Assembly (NCBI GenBank): GCA_963820415.1
Contig: CAWFZT010000008.1
Location: 620,001 to 684,000 of the forward strand
Source of the DNA: CAWFZT01 sp963820415
Lineage (GTDB): Bacteria; Chloroflexota; Anaerolineae; Anaerolineales; Anaerolineaceae
Reading direction: 5' to 3'
DNA length: 64,000 bases
Position 1 is the stretch's first letter. Every line of letters begins with the position of its first letter. The notes below the pieces were generated by a model. It had not been told where the DNA came from and made no database searches. It was given only the letters and a program-made list of their open reading frames with translations. The translations under genes were made by a program, and so were the position numbers. Of this stretch, positions 18,755 through 27,523 are shown piece after piece.

Positions 18755-20614
18755 TCACAGATAATACTTTTCCTTCTTCACCGCCTCATCATATTCCGCC
18801 CGCGCCTGGCGCACGCTGCCCTTCTCGGATACCTCGGCGGGGGCTACGTCCCACCAGGATTCGTACCCCGGTACGCGTACCTCGCGGTCGGTTTCCACTA
18901 CCACCACCGTGACGCGTTCCTGCTTGCGCGCCTCCTGCAGGGCCTGCTTGAACTCCGCCAGCCCGTTGGCATTGATCGCCACGGCGCCCAGGCTGCGGGC
19001 ATTGGCGGCGTAATCGACCGGCAGGCGCTCTCCATCGAGCTGCCCGCTGTCGGTGCGGTAGCGGAAGTGCGTGCCAAAACCCTGGCTGCCCAGCAACTCG
19101 CTCAGCCCGCCAATGCTGCCAAAGCCGTGATTATCCACCACCACGATCACCAGTTTGACGTGTTCCTGCACGGCAGTGACGATCTCACTCGGCATCATCA
19201 AATAAGTGCCATCGCCTACCCACACGAATACCTCCCGGCTTGGGTCAGCCATTTTCGCTCCGATGGCGCCAGGGATCTCATAACCCATGGTGGAATAACC
19301 GTACTCCAGGTGGTAGCTGTTGGGACTGCGTGCGCGCCACAGTTTGTGCAGGTCGCCCGGGTGGCTACCGGCTGCCGAAAGGATCACGTCGCGTGGGCCG
19401 GTGGCTTCCCAGATCGCCCCGATGAGCTCGCTCTGGGCGGGCAGAGGCTGGTTATTCAGGTGGTACAGGCGCTCCACTTCCGCTTCCCAGGCCTGTTTCA
19501 ATTCGGCGACCAAGGCGGCATAATCAGCGCTGACGTGATAGCCGTGCAGGGCATCCGACAACTCTTCCAGGGTCAGGTGAGCGTCGGCGATTAGCGGGAT
19601 AGCCGAGCGCTTGTAGGCGTCGAACTCGGCCACATTGATGTTCACGAAGTTCACATGCGGGTTTTGAAAGAGCGTCACCGATGCAGTGGTGAAATCGGTG
19701 TAGCGCGTGCCGATGCCGATCACCAGATCGGCGTTGTGTGCCAGGCGGTTGGCCGCCAGGGTGCCGGTTGCGCCAATGGCGCCCACGCACTGCGGGTGAT
19801 CGTAGGCCAGCGAGCCTTTCCCGGCCTGCGTTTCTCCCACCGGGATGCCGGTCTGCTGGGCAAAGAGCTCCAGCGCCTGGGCGGCCTCGCTGTACAGCAC
19901 CCCGCCCCCGGCGATGATCAACGGGCAGCGGCTGGCGCGGATGGCGTCTACCGCCCGGCTGAAGGACAGGCGGTCGGCCGCGGGACGGCGCAGCAGCCAC
20001 ACCCGTTTTTCGAACAGTTCCTCCGGGAAGTCGTATGCCTCGGCCTGCACGTCCTGCGGTAGTGCCAGCACGGCCGCCCCGGCCTCCGAGGGAGAGGTAA
20101 GCACACGCATCACTTCCGGCAAGGAGGTGATAATCTGCTCCGGGCGGTAAATGCGGTCCCAGTAGCGCGAGACGGGTTTGAAGCAGTCGTTCACACTGAT
20201 ATCCTGCGAGGCAGGCGACTCGACCTGCTGCAACACCGGTGCGACGTTGCGGCGGGCAAAGATATCGCCGGGTAATAACAGCACCGGCAGGTGGTTGATC
20301 GTGGCCTGGGCCGCCCCGGTAATCATGTTGGTCGCCCCTGGGCCAATCGAGGAGGTGCATGCGAAGGTGCGCTGGCGGTTGCTCATGCGAGCAAAGCCGG
20401 AAGCCATGTGCACGGCGGACTGCTCGTTGCGCACCAGGATGTAGCGGAAATCCGGGTTCTGCTGCAGCGCCTGACCGATCCCGCCCACGTTGCCATGCCC
20501 GAAGATGCCCAAGGCGCCAGCGAAGAAGGCGTTCTGATGCCCATCGCGCTCGACGTACTGGTTCTTAAGAAAGCGGATGATGGCTTGAGCGGTCGTCAAT
20601 CGAAGAGTGCTCAT
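18755..20614 (-). CDS. iolD: 3D-(3,5/4)-trihydroxycyclohexane-1,2-dione acylhydrolase (ThDP-dependent)
   Basis: Opens the ring of the diketo-inositol intermediate to give 5-deoxy-glucuronate. The 619-residue protein has the thiamine-diphosphate enzyme plan: an N-terminal Pyr domain (NAFFAGALGIFGHGNVGGIG, SIGPGATNMITGAA), a middle domain and a C-terminal PP domain with the GDG motif (FVWVGDGTYLMMPSEIVTAV, then VDNHGFGSIGGLSELLG). Length and the FGHGNVGG segment fit IolD rather than acetolactate synthase. AAAAGGAG lies just before the ATG. Its product is the substrate of iolB in the same operon. Confidence 0.93.
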   Translation of the reverse strand: MSTLRLTTAQAIIRFLKNQYVERDGHQNAFFAGALGIFGHGNVGGIGQALQQNPDFRYILVRNEQSAVHMASGFARMSNRQRTFACTSSIGPGATNMITGAAQATINHLPVLLLPGDIFARRNVAPVLQQVESPASQDISVNDCFKPVSRYWDRIYRPEQIITSLPEVMRVLTSPSEAGAAVLALPQDVQAEAYDFPEELFEKRVWLLRRPAADRLSFSRAVDAIRASRCPLIIAGGGVLYSEAAQALELFAQQTGIPVGETQAGKGSLAYDHPQCVGAIGATGTLAANRLAHNADLVIGIGTRYTDFTTASVTLFQNPHVNFVNINVAEFDAYKRSAIPLIADAHLTLEELSDALHGYHVSADYAALVAELKQAWEAEVERLYHLNNQPLPAQSELIGAIWEATGPRDVILSAAGSHPGDLHKLWRARSPNSYHLEYGYSTMGYEIPGAIGAKMADPSREVFVWVGDGTYLMMPSEIVTAVQEHVKLVIVVVDNHGFGSIGGLSELLGSQGFGTHFRYRTDSGQLDGERLPVDYAANARSLGAVAINANGLAEFKQALQEARKQERVTVVVVETDREVRVPGYESWWDVAPAEVSEKGSVRQARAEYDEAVKKEKYYL

Positions 20615-20637
20615 AAATGCTCCTTTTCAAATGAACT

Positions 20638-20687
20638 CAGATTTTGGGTTGTGAGCGTGCGTACGCACGCTCACAACCCAAAATCTG
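20638..20687. repeat. Perfect 50-bp palindrome, family 1 repeat (copy C, long core only)
   Basis: Each half reads CAGATTTTGGGTTGTGAGCG followed by TGCGT. The whole 50 bp equals its own reverse complement. The inner GTGAGCGTGCGTACGCACGC is shared exactly with the element at 38977-39030. It sits between the transaldolase-like gene and iolD, inside the operon, where it could act on mRNA stability or termination. Confidence 0.85.
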
Positions 20688-20701
20688 GAAATCCTAACCA
20701 A

Positions 20702-21791
20702 TTACTTCACATCCGGATTGGGCAGCATGAAATCACGCACCAGGCCGACCAGCTCGTGGTACGAGCCGATGAAGGCGCGCAAGGTGCGCACGGTGGCCCC
20801 GTAAGCATCGAACTCTTCGACGCGCATCCCATCCGCATCGTAGGCCCGGCGAAAATCCGGGATGCGCTGGTACAGGTCGCCAATGATTTCCTCCGCCACC
20901 GGGGTGTGGAAGCGATCGACCACTTCGATCTGTGAGGCGTTGAATAGCCGCTGCCATTCGTATGGGATGGTCAGGGTGATCTCCCCACCGATCAGCTCCG
21001 ACCAGTGCAGGTGATGGCGATAGGCCGCCGCCAGCAAGCGCGGCATGGTAGCCGCGTTCCTTAAACAGAGTGTAGGCTTTCTTTAGGGCGGCGATGCCGG
21101 CCCAATCCAGGTAGCCGGGGGTGAAAACCATCCCATCCCGCTTTTCAACCACGTGCACCCAGTCGTCCAGCCGGCCGATCATCATGGTGCACACCGGGGT
21201 CATGTCTGCCGTGCTCTTGCCCTCGGCGTGGCGGCGGTTCAGCCCCCGCTCGATCGCTTCAGCCACTGCCAGGGCCTGCGGTACGGTGAAGCACACCGTG
21301 GCGTTGATGTTGATTCCATGGTAGGTGGCCTCTTCGATGGCCTTCACCCCAGCCTGCGTGACCGGGATTTTGATCTGCATGTTGGGCGATAGGGTGTCGA
21401 AATGCAGTGCCTGCTGCAAGATGGCTTCGTGGTTGCGGTAGAAAGCCGGGTTGGTCTGGATCGAGATGCGGCCTTTCTTCCCCTGGGTGCGCTCGAACAC
21501 CGGGCGTAATAACCCAGCCCCCACCACGGCCATTTCTTCGATCAGCTTCCAGGTCACCTGATCTTCGCTCCAGGCCGGGTTTTCTCGGATGAACTGCACG
21601 ATGCGCGCGCGCCACAGGTGCATTTCTTTCTTCAGCACCCCCAGCACGATGGTCGGGTTGGTGGTGGCGCCAACTGCGCCGTTTTCGATGGCGTAGGTCA
21701 GCTCTTCCACCGAACACGAATCGTTCCAGTAATCGGTGGGGGTAGTCAGCGCCATTTTATGCAAAGGGCTTTTGTAAGTTTCAGGCGTCAT
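20702..21791 (-). CDS. Transaldolase-family protein of the inositol operon, frameshifted in this sequence
   Basis: The N-terminal ~250 residues show the transaldolase barrel: TPTDYWNDSCSVEELTYAI, GATTNPTIV, ISIQTNPAFYRN, then MQIKIPVTQAGVKAIEEA with the Schiff-base Lys, and INATVCFTVPQALAVAEA. An extra G at about 21044-21050 breaks the frame. Without it the text reads KERGYHARLLAAAYRHHLHW and runs on to VRDFMLPNPDVK, ~362 residues in all. Most transaldolases are 220-330 residues, so the long form with a helical tail is a distinct subgroup. It starts 9 bp after iolB (AAGGAGG site). Its role in inositol breakdown is unclear; it might replace the missing IolJ aldolase or process a sugar phosphate. 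Confidence 0.75.
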
Positions 21792-21800
21792 AATGCCTCC

Positions 21801-22676
21801 TTATTCTTCCATTTCCATGCTTACCAGCGGCAGGCGTGGGTCTTTTTTCTGCCAGGTGGATTTGACCCAGGTGTACTGCGGGTCGTCGGTGGCGGCTAAC
21901 GATTGTACTCCGCCGGCCAGGAAATTCAAATAATAAGCGCTATAACCGGGCGCGGCGACGACCGGGTGGTAGCCTTCCGGCACCATCACCAGTTGGTTTT
22001 CGTGCACTAGCATCAGCTCGTCCAGGCGCCCATCCCCGGTGTAAACGCGCTGGTAAGCGTAGCCTTCCGGCCGGTTGAATTTATAGAAATAAATTTCTTC
22101 CAGGTCGGCTTCCAGCAAGCTGCCATTTTTATCCAGGCGGTTCACGTCGTGTTTGTGCGGCGGGTAAGAGCTCCAGTTGCCGGAGGGGGTGTAAACCTCG
22201 ACGGCTACCAGGCGCTGGCAGTCGAAACCGGGCGGCAGCATCTTGTTGATCTGGCGGGTGGCGTTCTCGCCGCCGCGGATTTCGACCTCCACCTCCACCG
22301 GGGTGACCAGGCGGGGTGGGTGATCCTGGTCGGTCGGGCACCAGGCGTAGGCAATTTCCAGCTCCTTGCTGACAGCCTGGACGGTAAAGCGCGTGCGCCA
22401 CGGCAGGTACAGGCTGTAGGGCATGCCGCTGAACACGTCCGGGCGCCGGCCAAGATGGGGAAAACTGCCCCGGCTGGACTGGACTGTGCCCACCCCGCTC
22501 AGCACCACCAGGGCCAGCTCGTTTTCGGCGGTGTCGAATTCCCAGGTTTGCCCGCTTTGCATTCGCCGCACGCTGAAGTGCAGGTAATCCCAGCCGGCCT
22601 CCTGGGGAGTGAGGTGAATGATTTCTTGTTGGTTAGGTTTGGATGAGACCAGGAGGGGAAATTTATGGTCTGCCAT
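21801..22676 (-). CDS. iolB: 5-deoxy-glucuronate isomerase
   Basis: Converts 5-deoxy-glucuronate into 2-deoxy-5-keto-gluconate. The 291-residue bicupin shows IolB signatures: an N-terminal cupin with YLHFSVRRMQSGQTWEFDTAE, and a C-terminal cupin with the metal-binding set NWSSYPPHKHDV (His, His), LEEIYFYKFNRPEGYAYQRV (Glu) and MVPEGYHPVVAAPGYSAYYL (His). It follows the lacI gene by 22 bp and is followed by the transaldolase-like gene after 9 bp. Confidence 0.93.
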   Translation of the reverse strand: MADHKFPLLVSSKPNQQEIIHLTPQEAGWDYLHFSVRRMQSGQTWEFDTAENELALVVLSGVGTVQSSRGSFPHLGRRPDVFSGMPYSLYLPWRTRFTVQAVSKELEIAYAWCPTDQDHPPRLVTPVEVEVEIRGGENATRQINKMLPPGFDCQRLVAVEVYTPSGNWSSYPPHKHDVNRLDKNGSLLEADLEEIYFYKFNRPEGYAYQRVYTGDGRLDELMLVHENQLVMVPEGYHPVVAAPGYSAYYLNFLAGGVQSLAATDDPQYTWVKSTWQKKDPRLPLVSMEMEE

Positions 22677-22698
22677 AGTTTTGATTCTCCATGATTTT

Positions 22699-23727
22699 TC
22701 AAGAAACGGACGGGCTGGCGGTGGAACTGCGCAGGCGCAGCTCGCCGCGCAGGGCGATCAATTGCGGCTCGGGCAGTCCATTGCCCTGCAGCACTGATTG
22801 TAACAGGCGCAGCATCAGCCGGGCCGCCTCTGCGCCCAGGTGAAACTTGGGCTGGTGGAAGGTGGTGAGGGGCGGATCCAGGTAGGCCGAAATTTCGATG
22901 TTGTCGAACCCGGTCACCGAACAATCCTGAGGGATGCGCCAGCCGGCCTGCTTCAGGCCGTGCAGCAGGCCGACTGCCAGCATATCGTTGAAACAGGCAA
23001 TGGCGGTCGGCGGTTCAGGCAGTTCCGTAAAGCGCCGGGCGCAGGTCGTCCCGGCCTCCGGGCGGCCGTTGGCGGCCTCGAGAAGATATTCCTGGCGGAC
23101 TCTACTCCCGGCCGCAGCCATTTCGGCCTGGAAACCGTTCAACCGGTCGCGGTTAGAGCGGCCGGCCAGAGTGTTGCCCAGGTAGGCAATGCGCCTGTGC
23201 CCCAGGGCGAGAAGGTGGCAGGTGACCTGGCGGCTGCCGTATACGTCGTCGTGGTAGATGGAATACTGGTAATCTTCGGCGTCCTGGTTATTGATTACCG
23301 TGATCGGCAGGCGGTATGCCTGAAAAGTGCGGCTGTGTTCAGCCCGAAAAGGCGGGGCGCACAGGATCACGCCATCCACGCGGCGTTCGATCAGGTCCTG
23401 CACGATGGCCTGCTCTTTTTCGGGGTCCTGCTGCGAAGCCGCCACCAGCAGGCTGTAACCTTGCGGGCGCAGGGTGCCTTCGATGCCCTGCAGGACCTCG
23501 CTGAAGAAAGGGTCGTCGATCTGGCTGAGGATCACCCCCAGGGTTTTAGAACGGCTGGTTTTCAGGCCGCGCGCCACCGCGCTGGGCAGGTAGCCCATCT
23601 GGGCGGCGATGACCTGGATGCGCCGGGTGGTCTGCGAGGGGATAGCCGGATGGTTGTGCAGAGCGCGCGACACGGTGGCATGAGATACCCCGGCCGCCCT
23701 GGCAATGTCCTTGATCGTGATCGACAT
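22699..23727 (-). CDS. LacI-family repressor of the inositol operon
   Basis: A 342-residue LacI/GalR regulator. The start is set at the ATG at 23727 (MSITIKDIARAAGVSHATVS), behind AGAGGAG; upstream in-frame codons add nothing conserved. The HTH and hinge (SRALHNHPAIPSQTTRRI, AVARGLKTSRSKTLGVIL) are followed by a periplasmic-binding-like sensor (DPFFSEVLQGIEGTL; GVILCAPPFR; TAIACFNDMLAVGLLHGL; VTGFDNIEISAYLDPPLTT). It is the first gene of the iol operon and has the palindrome TGCACACGTGTGCA directly before its ribosome site, so it probably represses itself and the operon until an inositol-derived ligand appears. Confidence 0.9.
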   Translation of the reverse strand: MSITIKDIARAAGVSHATVSRALHNHPAIPSQTTRRIQVIAAQMGYLPSAVARGLKTSRSKTLGVILSQIDDPFFSEVLQGIEGTLRPQGYSLLVAASQQDPEKEQAIVQDLIERRVDGVILCAPPFRAEHSRTFQAYRLPITVINNQDAEDYQYSIYHDDVYGSRQVTCHLLALGHRRIAYLGNTLAGRSNRDRLNGFQAEMAAAGSRVRQEYLLEAANGRPEAGTTCARRFTELPEPPTAIACFNDMLAVGLLHGLKQAGWRIPQDCSVTGFDNIEISAYLDPPLTTFHQPKFHLGAEAARLMLRLLQSVLQGNGLPEPQLIALRGELRLRSSTASPSVS

Positions 23728-23737
23728 AACGCTCCTC

Positions 23738-23751
23738 TGCACACGTGTGCA
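23738..23751. promoter_or_regulatory. Likely LacI operator TGCACACGTGTGCA
   Basis: A perfect 14-bp palindrome with a central CG, the usual plan of LacI-family operators. It ends next to the lacI ribosome site, where bound repressor would block the iol operon transcript. A promoter -10/-35 upstream was not clear. Confidence 0.6.
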
Positions 23752-23904
23752 TGATAATTTTAGCTGATTTTAGAAAGCGAGTCAATAGTTTTAGCCCAGA
23801 GTTTATTATCCATGTAGGGGAGGGTCTGTTAGCTTGCTTAAAGAACTTAAACAAAAACCCAGACCCTCCCCGACGTCATTGGAACAACGCCTAGGCATCC
23901 GGTC

Positions 23905-24112
23905 TCAACCTAACAACGCCGCCAACGCCAGCAATACCCGCCCGATGCCGTCGAACAGGATAAACCGCCCGACCGGCTCCCGGTTGGCGGTGTGCCCCAC
24001 TGGAAATGACGCCAACAGGAGCGACCCGCCCAACACGCCGATGATCTGCATCACCACTGCCTGGCAGAACGAGGTGCGCTGCCCGGCCGGGTTACTGCAC
24101 TCGGCGCTGTTG
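23905..24112 (-). pseudogene. C-terminal fragment duplicated from the membrane-protein gene at 25257
   Basis: On the minus strand this stretch reads NPAGQRTSFCQAVVMQIIGV, GSLLLASFPVGHTANREPVG and RFILFDGIGRVLLALAALLG, then a stop. It matches the last ~60 residues of the intact gene at 25257-25682 (NPTRQRTSLYQAVVMQAIGV... RFILFDGSG). The N-terminal half is absent. The plus-strand frame running over it into the UROD gene has no family support. The rest of the 430-bp gap (23752-24181) shows nothing recognisable. Confidence 0.8.
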
Positions 24113-24181
24113 CACGGGTGGGGAGTGAGAGTTGATTACCCCATTTGGGAGGTCGTGATACAATTTTACAGAGTTGCAGCC

Positions 24182-25255
24182 ATGAAACCAATGACTTCTC
24201 ACGAGCGTTTTCAGCGTATGTTCGCCCACCAGGAAGCTGACCGGGTCCCGATCATTGACGAGCCCTGGGAGGCGACCATTGAACGCTGGCACACCGAAGG
24301 CATGCCGGCGGGTATCAACTACGCGGATTACTTCGGGCTGGACAAATTTGTCAATATCGCGCTGACCGATAATTCGCCTCAATACCCGCAGCAGGTGCTT
24401 TCGGAGACTGAAACAGACATCACCTACACCAGCGCCTGGGGCGTGACCATGAAGCAGTGGAAACACGCCGCTTCGACCCCCGAGTTCCTTAATTTCACCA
24501 TTGTGGATGCGGATTCCTGGCGCAAAGCCAAAGAGCGCATCGCCCCCCATCGCGAGCGGGTATATTGGAACCTGCTCGAAAAGAAATATAAAACATGGCG
24601 TGAGCAAGGCGCCTGGATTGCACCGGTGGTTTGGTTTGGATTTGACGTGACTCATTCCTGGATGGTGGGCACCGAACGGGTACTGGTGGCGCTGGCCGAA
24701 AACCCCGAATGGATCTTGGATATGTGGCGCACCCAGTTGGAAACCGACCTGGCTCTGCTGGATATGGTCTGGGAGGCCGGTTATACCTTCGACAGCATTC
24801 TCTGGTACGATGATATGGGCTACAAGCAAAACCAGTTTTTCTCGTTACGCATGTACCGCAATTTGCTCAAACCGTTCCACCAGCGGGTGATTGAATGGGC
24901 CCACGCAAAAGGAATAAAAGCTCACCTGCACTCCTGCGGGGATATCCGTCCTTTTGTACCTGATCTGGTAGGAATGGGGCTGGACGCCCTCAATCCGCTG
25001 GAAGTGAAGGCCGGCATGGACCCGCTCAAGCTTAAAGAGCTGTACGGCCGGCAGTTGGTCTTACATGGCGGGGTGAATGCCGTATTGTGGGATCAGCCTG
25101 AAGCCATCCATGCAGAAATGGAAAAAATAATCCCAATCATGAAAGAAAATGGCGGCTACATCTTCTCCTCTGACCATTCCGTGCCATCTTCAGTCAGTCT
25201 GGAGGATTTCCGTCGCATCGTTGAGCTGGCCAAGCAGCTTGGCAGCTATACATAA
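24182..25255 (+). CDS. Uroporphyrinogen-decarboxylase-family protein (methyltransferase-like)
   Basis: A 357-residue UROD-fold protein. The start is the ATG at 24182 (MKPMTSHERFQRMFAHQEAD); an open frame reaching further up crosses a pseudogene fragment and has no conserved content. The family core shows SHERFQRMFAHQEADRVPII, DSILWYDDMGYKQNQFFS and KAHLHSCGDIRPFVPDLV with His248, His250 and Cys252. The last motif resembles the H-x-C zinc motif of corrinoid-linked methyltransferases (MtaA/CmuA group), but the second conserved Cys near the C-end is not seen. It lacks the arginines typical of true HemE. It may act on a methylated or carboxylated compound; the window also holds mtaB and a corrinoid-activation-like protein. 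Confidence 0.75.
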   Translation: MKPMTSHERFQRMFAHQEADRVPIIDEPWEATIERWHTEGMPAGINYADYFGLDKFVNIALTDNSPQYPQQVLSETETDITYTSAWGVTMKQWKHAASTPEFLNFTIVDADSWRKAKERIAPHRERVYWNLLEKKYKTWREQGAWIAPVVWFGFDVTHSWMVGTERVLVALAENPEWILDMWRTQLETDLALLDMVWEAGYTFDSILWYDDMGYKQNQFFSLRMYRNLLKPFHQRVIEWAHAKGIKAHLHSCGDIRPFVPDLVGMGLDALNPLEVKAGMDPLKLKELYGRQLVLHGGVNAVLWDQPEAIHAEMEKIIPIMKENGGYIFSSDHSVPSSVSLEDFRRIVELAKQLGSYT

Positions 25256-25256
25256 A

Positions 25257-25682
25257 TTATTTTCTGCTTAGTATTGCCGCCAACGCCAGCAGTAATACCC
25301 CGCTGCCATCGAACAGGATAAACCGCCCGACCGACTCCCGGATGGCGGCGTGCCCGGCCGGGAAGGTCGCCAAAAGGAGCGACTCGCCCACTACGCCGAT
25401 AGCCTGCATGACCACCGCCTGGTAGAGCGAGGTGCGCTGCCGGGTCGGGTTCCACAGCGCCACGGCGTAGGGCACGTTCCACATCAGGAACAGCAGGCCC
25501 AGGCCGCGCAGCATGCCCTCTCCAGGCGGCCCGCTCAACTCGAAACTGGCGACGTACTGCTGCGGGACGGCCAGGAACACCACCGCGCACTGCACGTTGA
25601 TGAATAATACCAGCCCAATCAGCAGGCGCGCCAGCCAGGTCTTTTGTCTTGCGGTTAACATGATGTTTCCATAATTACCCAT
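25257..25682 (-). CDS. Small integral membrane protein of unknown function
   Basis: 141 residues, with about four predicted TM helices (WLARLLIGLVLFINVQCAVV; GLGLLFLMWNVPYAVAL; AVVMQAIGVVGESLLLATF; FILFDGSGVLLLALAAIL). The start may be the ATG at 25682 or the one at 25661; neither has a clear ribosome site. No family is recognised with confidence. It converges with the UROD gene, the stops only 1 bp apart. A truncated copy of its 3' half lies upstream at 23905-24112, so the UROD gene sits between two related sequences. Confidence 0.7.
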   Translation of the reverse strand: MGNYGNIMLTARQKTWLARLLIGLVLFINVQCAVVFLAVPQQYVASFELSGPPGEGMLRGLGLLFLMWNVPYAVALWNPTRQRTSLYQAVVMQAIGVVGESLLLATFPAGHAAIRESVGRFILFDGSGVLLLALAAILSRK

Positions 25683-25723
25683 ATAATATAATATCGTTAG
25701 CCTGTTTCTATCAAGTCTTTACG

Positions 25724-25810
25724 TCTTTGAGATTCACCGTGGAAGGTCTCCAGATTTGGGGTTGTCATGACAACCACAAATCCGGTGGTTCGTCACGCGG
25801 ATTCCCAAAG
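25724..25810. repeat. Palindromic dispersed repeat, family 1 (copy D, short core)
   Basis: The arms GATTCACCGTGGAAGGTCTC... and ...GTCACGCGGATTCCCAAAG surround CAGATTTGGGGTTGTCATGA and its inverted partner CAACCACAAATCCGG. The core GGTTGTCATGACAACC equals that of copy A apart from one base. It ends ~30 bp before the Gfo/Idh start. Confidence 0.8.
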
Positions 25811-25839
25811 AAACAAGTCTTTCAGAGAGGAATTTGCCC

Positions 25840-26865
25840 ATGACCAGTGTCGCCATGATCGGGTGTGGCTGGGCGGGCATGCGCCATGCCCAGGCCTTCA
25901 AGCAGTGCGGCGCCAGGATCGCCTGGGCCGTAGATGTGGTCGAGTCACGCGCGGCGGAGCTGCGCCGCCAGCTCAACAGCGAAGCACGCCTGGCAACGGA
26001 TTACCAGGAGGCGCTGCGGGATGCCCAGGTGGATGCGGTGGATATCTGCCTTCCTCACAATCTGCACGAGCCGGTGGCCCTGGCTGCCGCCCAGGCCGGG
26101 AAGCACATCCTGTGCGAAAAGCCGGTAGCTGCCACGCTGGAAGAAGCCGATCGCATGATCGCCGCCTGCGAGCAAGCCGGGGTGGTTCTGATGATCGCCG
26201 AGAATGAGCGCTTCAGCCCGCTGGTTTTGAAAGTGCGCCAGCTTCTCGACCAGGGCGTGATCGGCAAGCCGGCCTTGTTCCTGATGACCCGCCAGTGCTA
26301 TCTGACGCGTTCTTTTCTGGAAGACCGGCGCTGGTTTCTCAATGCCAAAGCGGCTGCGGGCGGGATGATGATGTCGGGCGGCGTGCACGATTTCAGCACG
26401 GCCCTGCTGCTGATCGGCGATGTGCACAGTGTGTATGCCTTGCGCGCCCCGCAGCGTTTCCTCGAGATGGAAGGCGACGATACCAGCGTGGCGCTGGTCC
26501 GTTTCAAGAATGGGGTGGTTGGTTCCTTCGTGCAAAGTTTTGTGATGAAGAGTCTGGTCACCGCGGCCGGGTCGGAGATACACACCCTCCATATCGACGG
26601 CGAGTTGGGCAGTATTGTGGTGGAAGACAGCCACACCATCCGCCTGTACAGCGAGCAGCCAGAAATGCAGGGTGGCGAGGCCTTGATCCAGCACGAGATT
26701 TACGTACCCGAGAAGGATACATTTTTTCTGGAAGTGCAACATTTTCTGGACTGCCTGCGCACGGGCAGCCAACCGATTACCAATGCGCGGGCCATGCGCC
26801 GCCCGTTAGAAATCGTCCTGGCGGCTTACCGGTCGATGGAAACTGGAGCGCCGGCATTCCTTTGA
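25840..26865 (+). CDS. Gfo/Idh/MocA-family NAD(P)-dependent oxidoreductase
   Basis: 341 residues. The start is ATG at 25840, 9 bp after AGAGAGG; an in-frame TTG at 25834 is too close to it. The Rossmann motif is MIGCGWAGMRHAQAF. The catalytic Lys is in LCEKPVAATLEEADRM. The second domain has RSFLEDRRWFLNAKAAAGG and GGVHDFSTALLLIGD (catalytic His and neighbours). This group includes sugar, inositol and amino-sugar dehydrogenases; the substrate cannot be set from sequence. It stands alone between a repeat element and a convergent PPOX gene. Confidence 0.88.
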   Translation: MTSVAMIGCGWAGMRHAQAFKQCGARIAWAVDVVESRAAELRRQLNSEARLATDYQEALRDAQVDAVDICLPHNLHEPVALAAAQAGKHILCEKPVAATLEEADRMIAACEQAGVVLMIAENERFSPLVLKVRQLLDQGVIGKPALFLMTRQCYLTRSFLEDRRWFLNAKAAAGGMMMSGGVHDFSTALLLIGDVHSVYALRAPQRFLEMEGDDTSVALVRFKNGVVGSFVQSFVMKSLVTAAGSEIHTLHIDGELGSIVVEDSHTIRLYSEQPEMQGGEALIQHEIYVPEKDTFFLEVQHFLDCLRTGSQPITNARAMRRPLEIVLAAYRSMETGAPAFL

Positions 26866-26901
26866 AGGGCGTTTCCGTAGCAAGGGGTAAACTAACTGCC
26901 C

Positions 26902-27306
26902 CTAATGGCCGTTTATCTTCACCGCTTCGATCACAATCATCTGGCGGTTGATGCCGCTGGCGCCATATGCCTGATAAATGGGATTGCCGGTGTATTTTTC
27001 TGACAGCTTGTTGATGTGGTCACGCGCCCCATGCGCCTCATCCTTAAGCTCGCCAACATACCCCTGAATCTCAATCCAATGGCCCGCATTTTGAGGATCG
27101 ATCACAAGCAAGGATAGTTTGGGATTGACCTGCAGATTGCGAGCTTTCTTCGTCGCCGCAGGCGCATTGACGCGCACATACTCACCGTCAAAATCGCACC
27201 AGACCGGCACACTGTGCGGTTGTCCATCCGGGTTAATTGTGGTTAAGGCGCACAGAATTGGTCGTCTAAAGAGATCATGAAATTTTTCTGGAATGGGTAG
27301 CGACAT
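26902..27306 (-). CDS. PPOX-class (pyridoxamine 5'-phosphate oxidase-like) flavin/F420-binding protein
   Basis: 134 residues forming one split-barrel domain: FHDLFRRPILCALTTINPDG, QPHSVPVWCDFDGEYVRVNA, TKKARNLQVNPKLSLLVIDP and WIEIQGYVGEL. This is the layout of small F420- or FMN-dependent PPOX proteins. It converges with the Gfo/Idh gene and points away from the LacI regulon promoter at 27430. Cofactor and substrate are not determined. Confidence 0.85.
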   Translation of the reverse strand: MSLPIPEKFHDLFRRPILCALTTINPDGQPHSVPVWCDFDGEYVRVNAPAATKKARNLQVNPKLSLLVIDPQNAGHWIEIQGYVGELKDEAHGARDHINKLSEKYTGNPIYQAYGASGINRQMIVIEAVKINGH

Positions 27307-27429
27307 TTGAGATGGTCCTTTGCTTTACGATACGTTCGATCTCCAATCATTATAATCTCCAGGGTAAACCGAATGGTAATGCGAAGGAAAAAAGCACCAG
27401 CCGGTATCAATTCCCCGGCGCTCCGCCTA

Positions 27430-27492
27430 TTGACAAATGGAAAAATATTACTATAATTCGAATTACCTATTCGAATTAGTAATTCGAATAGG
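27430..27492 (+). promoter_or_regulatory. Sigma-70-type promoter overlapped by palindromic operators
   Basis: TTGACA (27430-27435), a 16-bp spacer and TATAAT (27452-27457) make a near-perfect housekeeping promoter. A 12-bp palindrome TAATTCGAATTA (27454-27465) lies over the -10. A perfect 27-bp palindrome follows, with half CCTATTCGAATTA at 27466-27478, central G and its inverse to 27492. Each unit carries TTCGAA. The layout is that of a strong promoter shut by a LacI-family repressor, presumably the one encoded at 27524. Confidence 0.85.
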
Positions 27493-27523
27493 TGAATTCC
27501 TCTCTTATTTACAGGAAAATAGG

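Noticed and set aside
23834..24181. N-terminal extension of the UROD gene back to 23834
   Set aside because: It crosses an antisense pseudogene fragment and has no conserved residues; the family N-end begins at the ATG at 24182.
27437..27523. LacI start at 27437
   Set aside because: The segment contains the operator palindromes and lacks a ribosome site; AGGAAAATAGG supports 27524.
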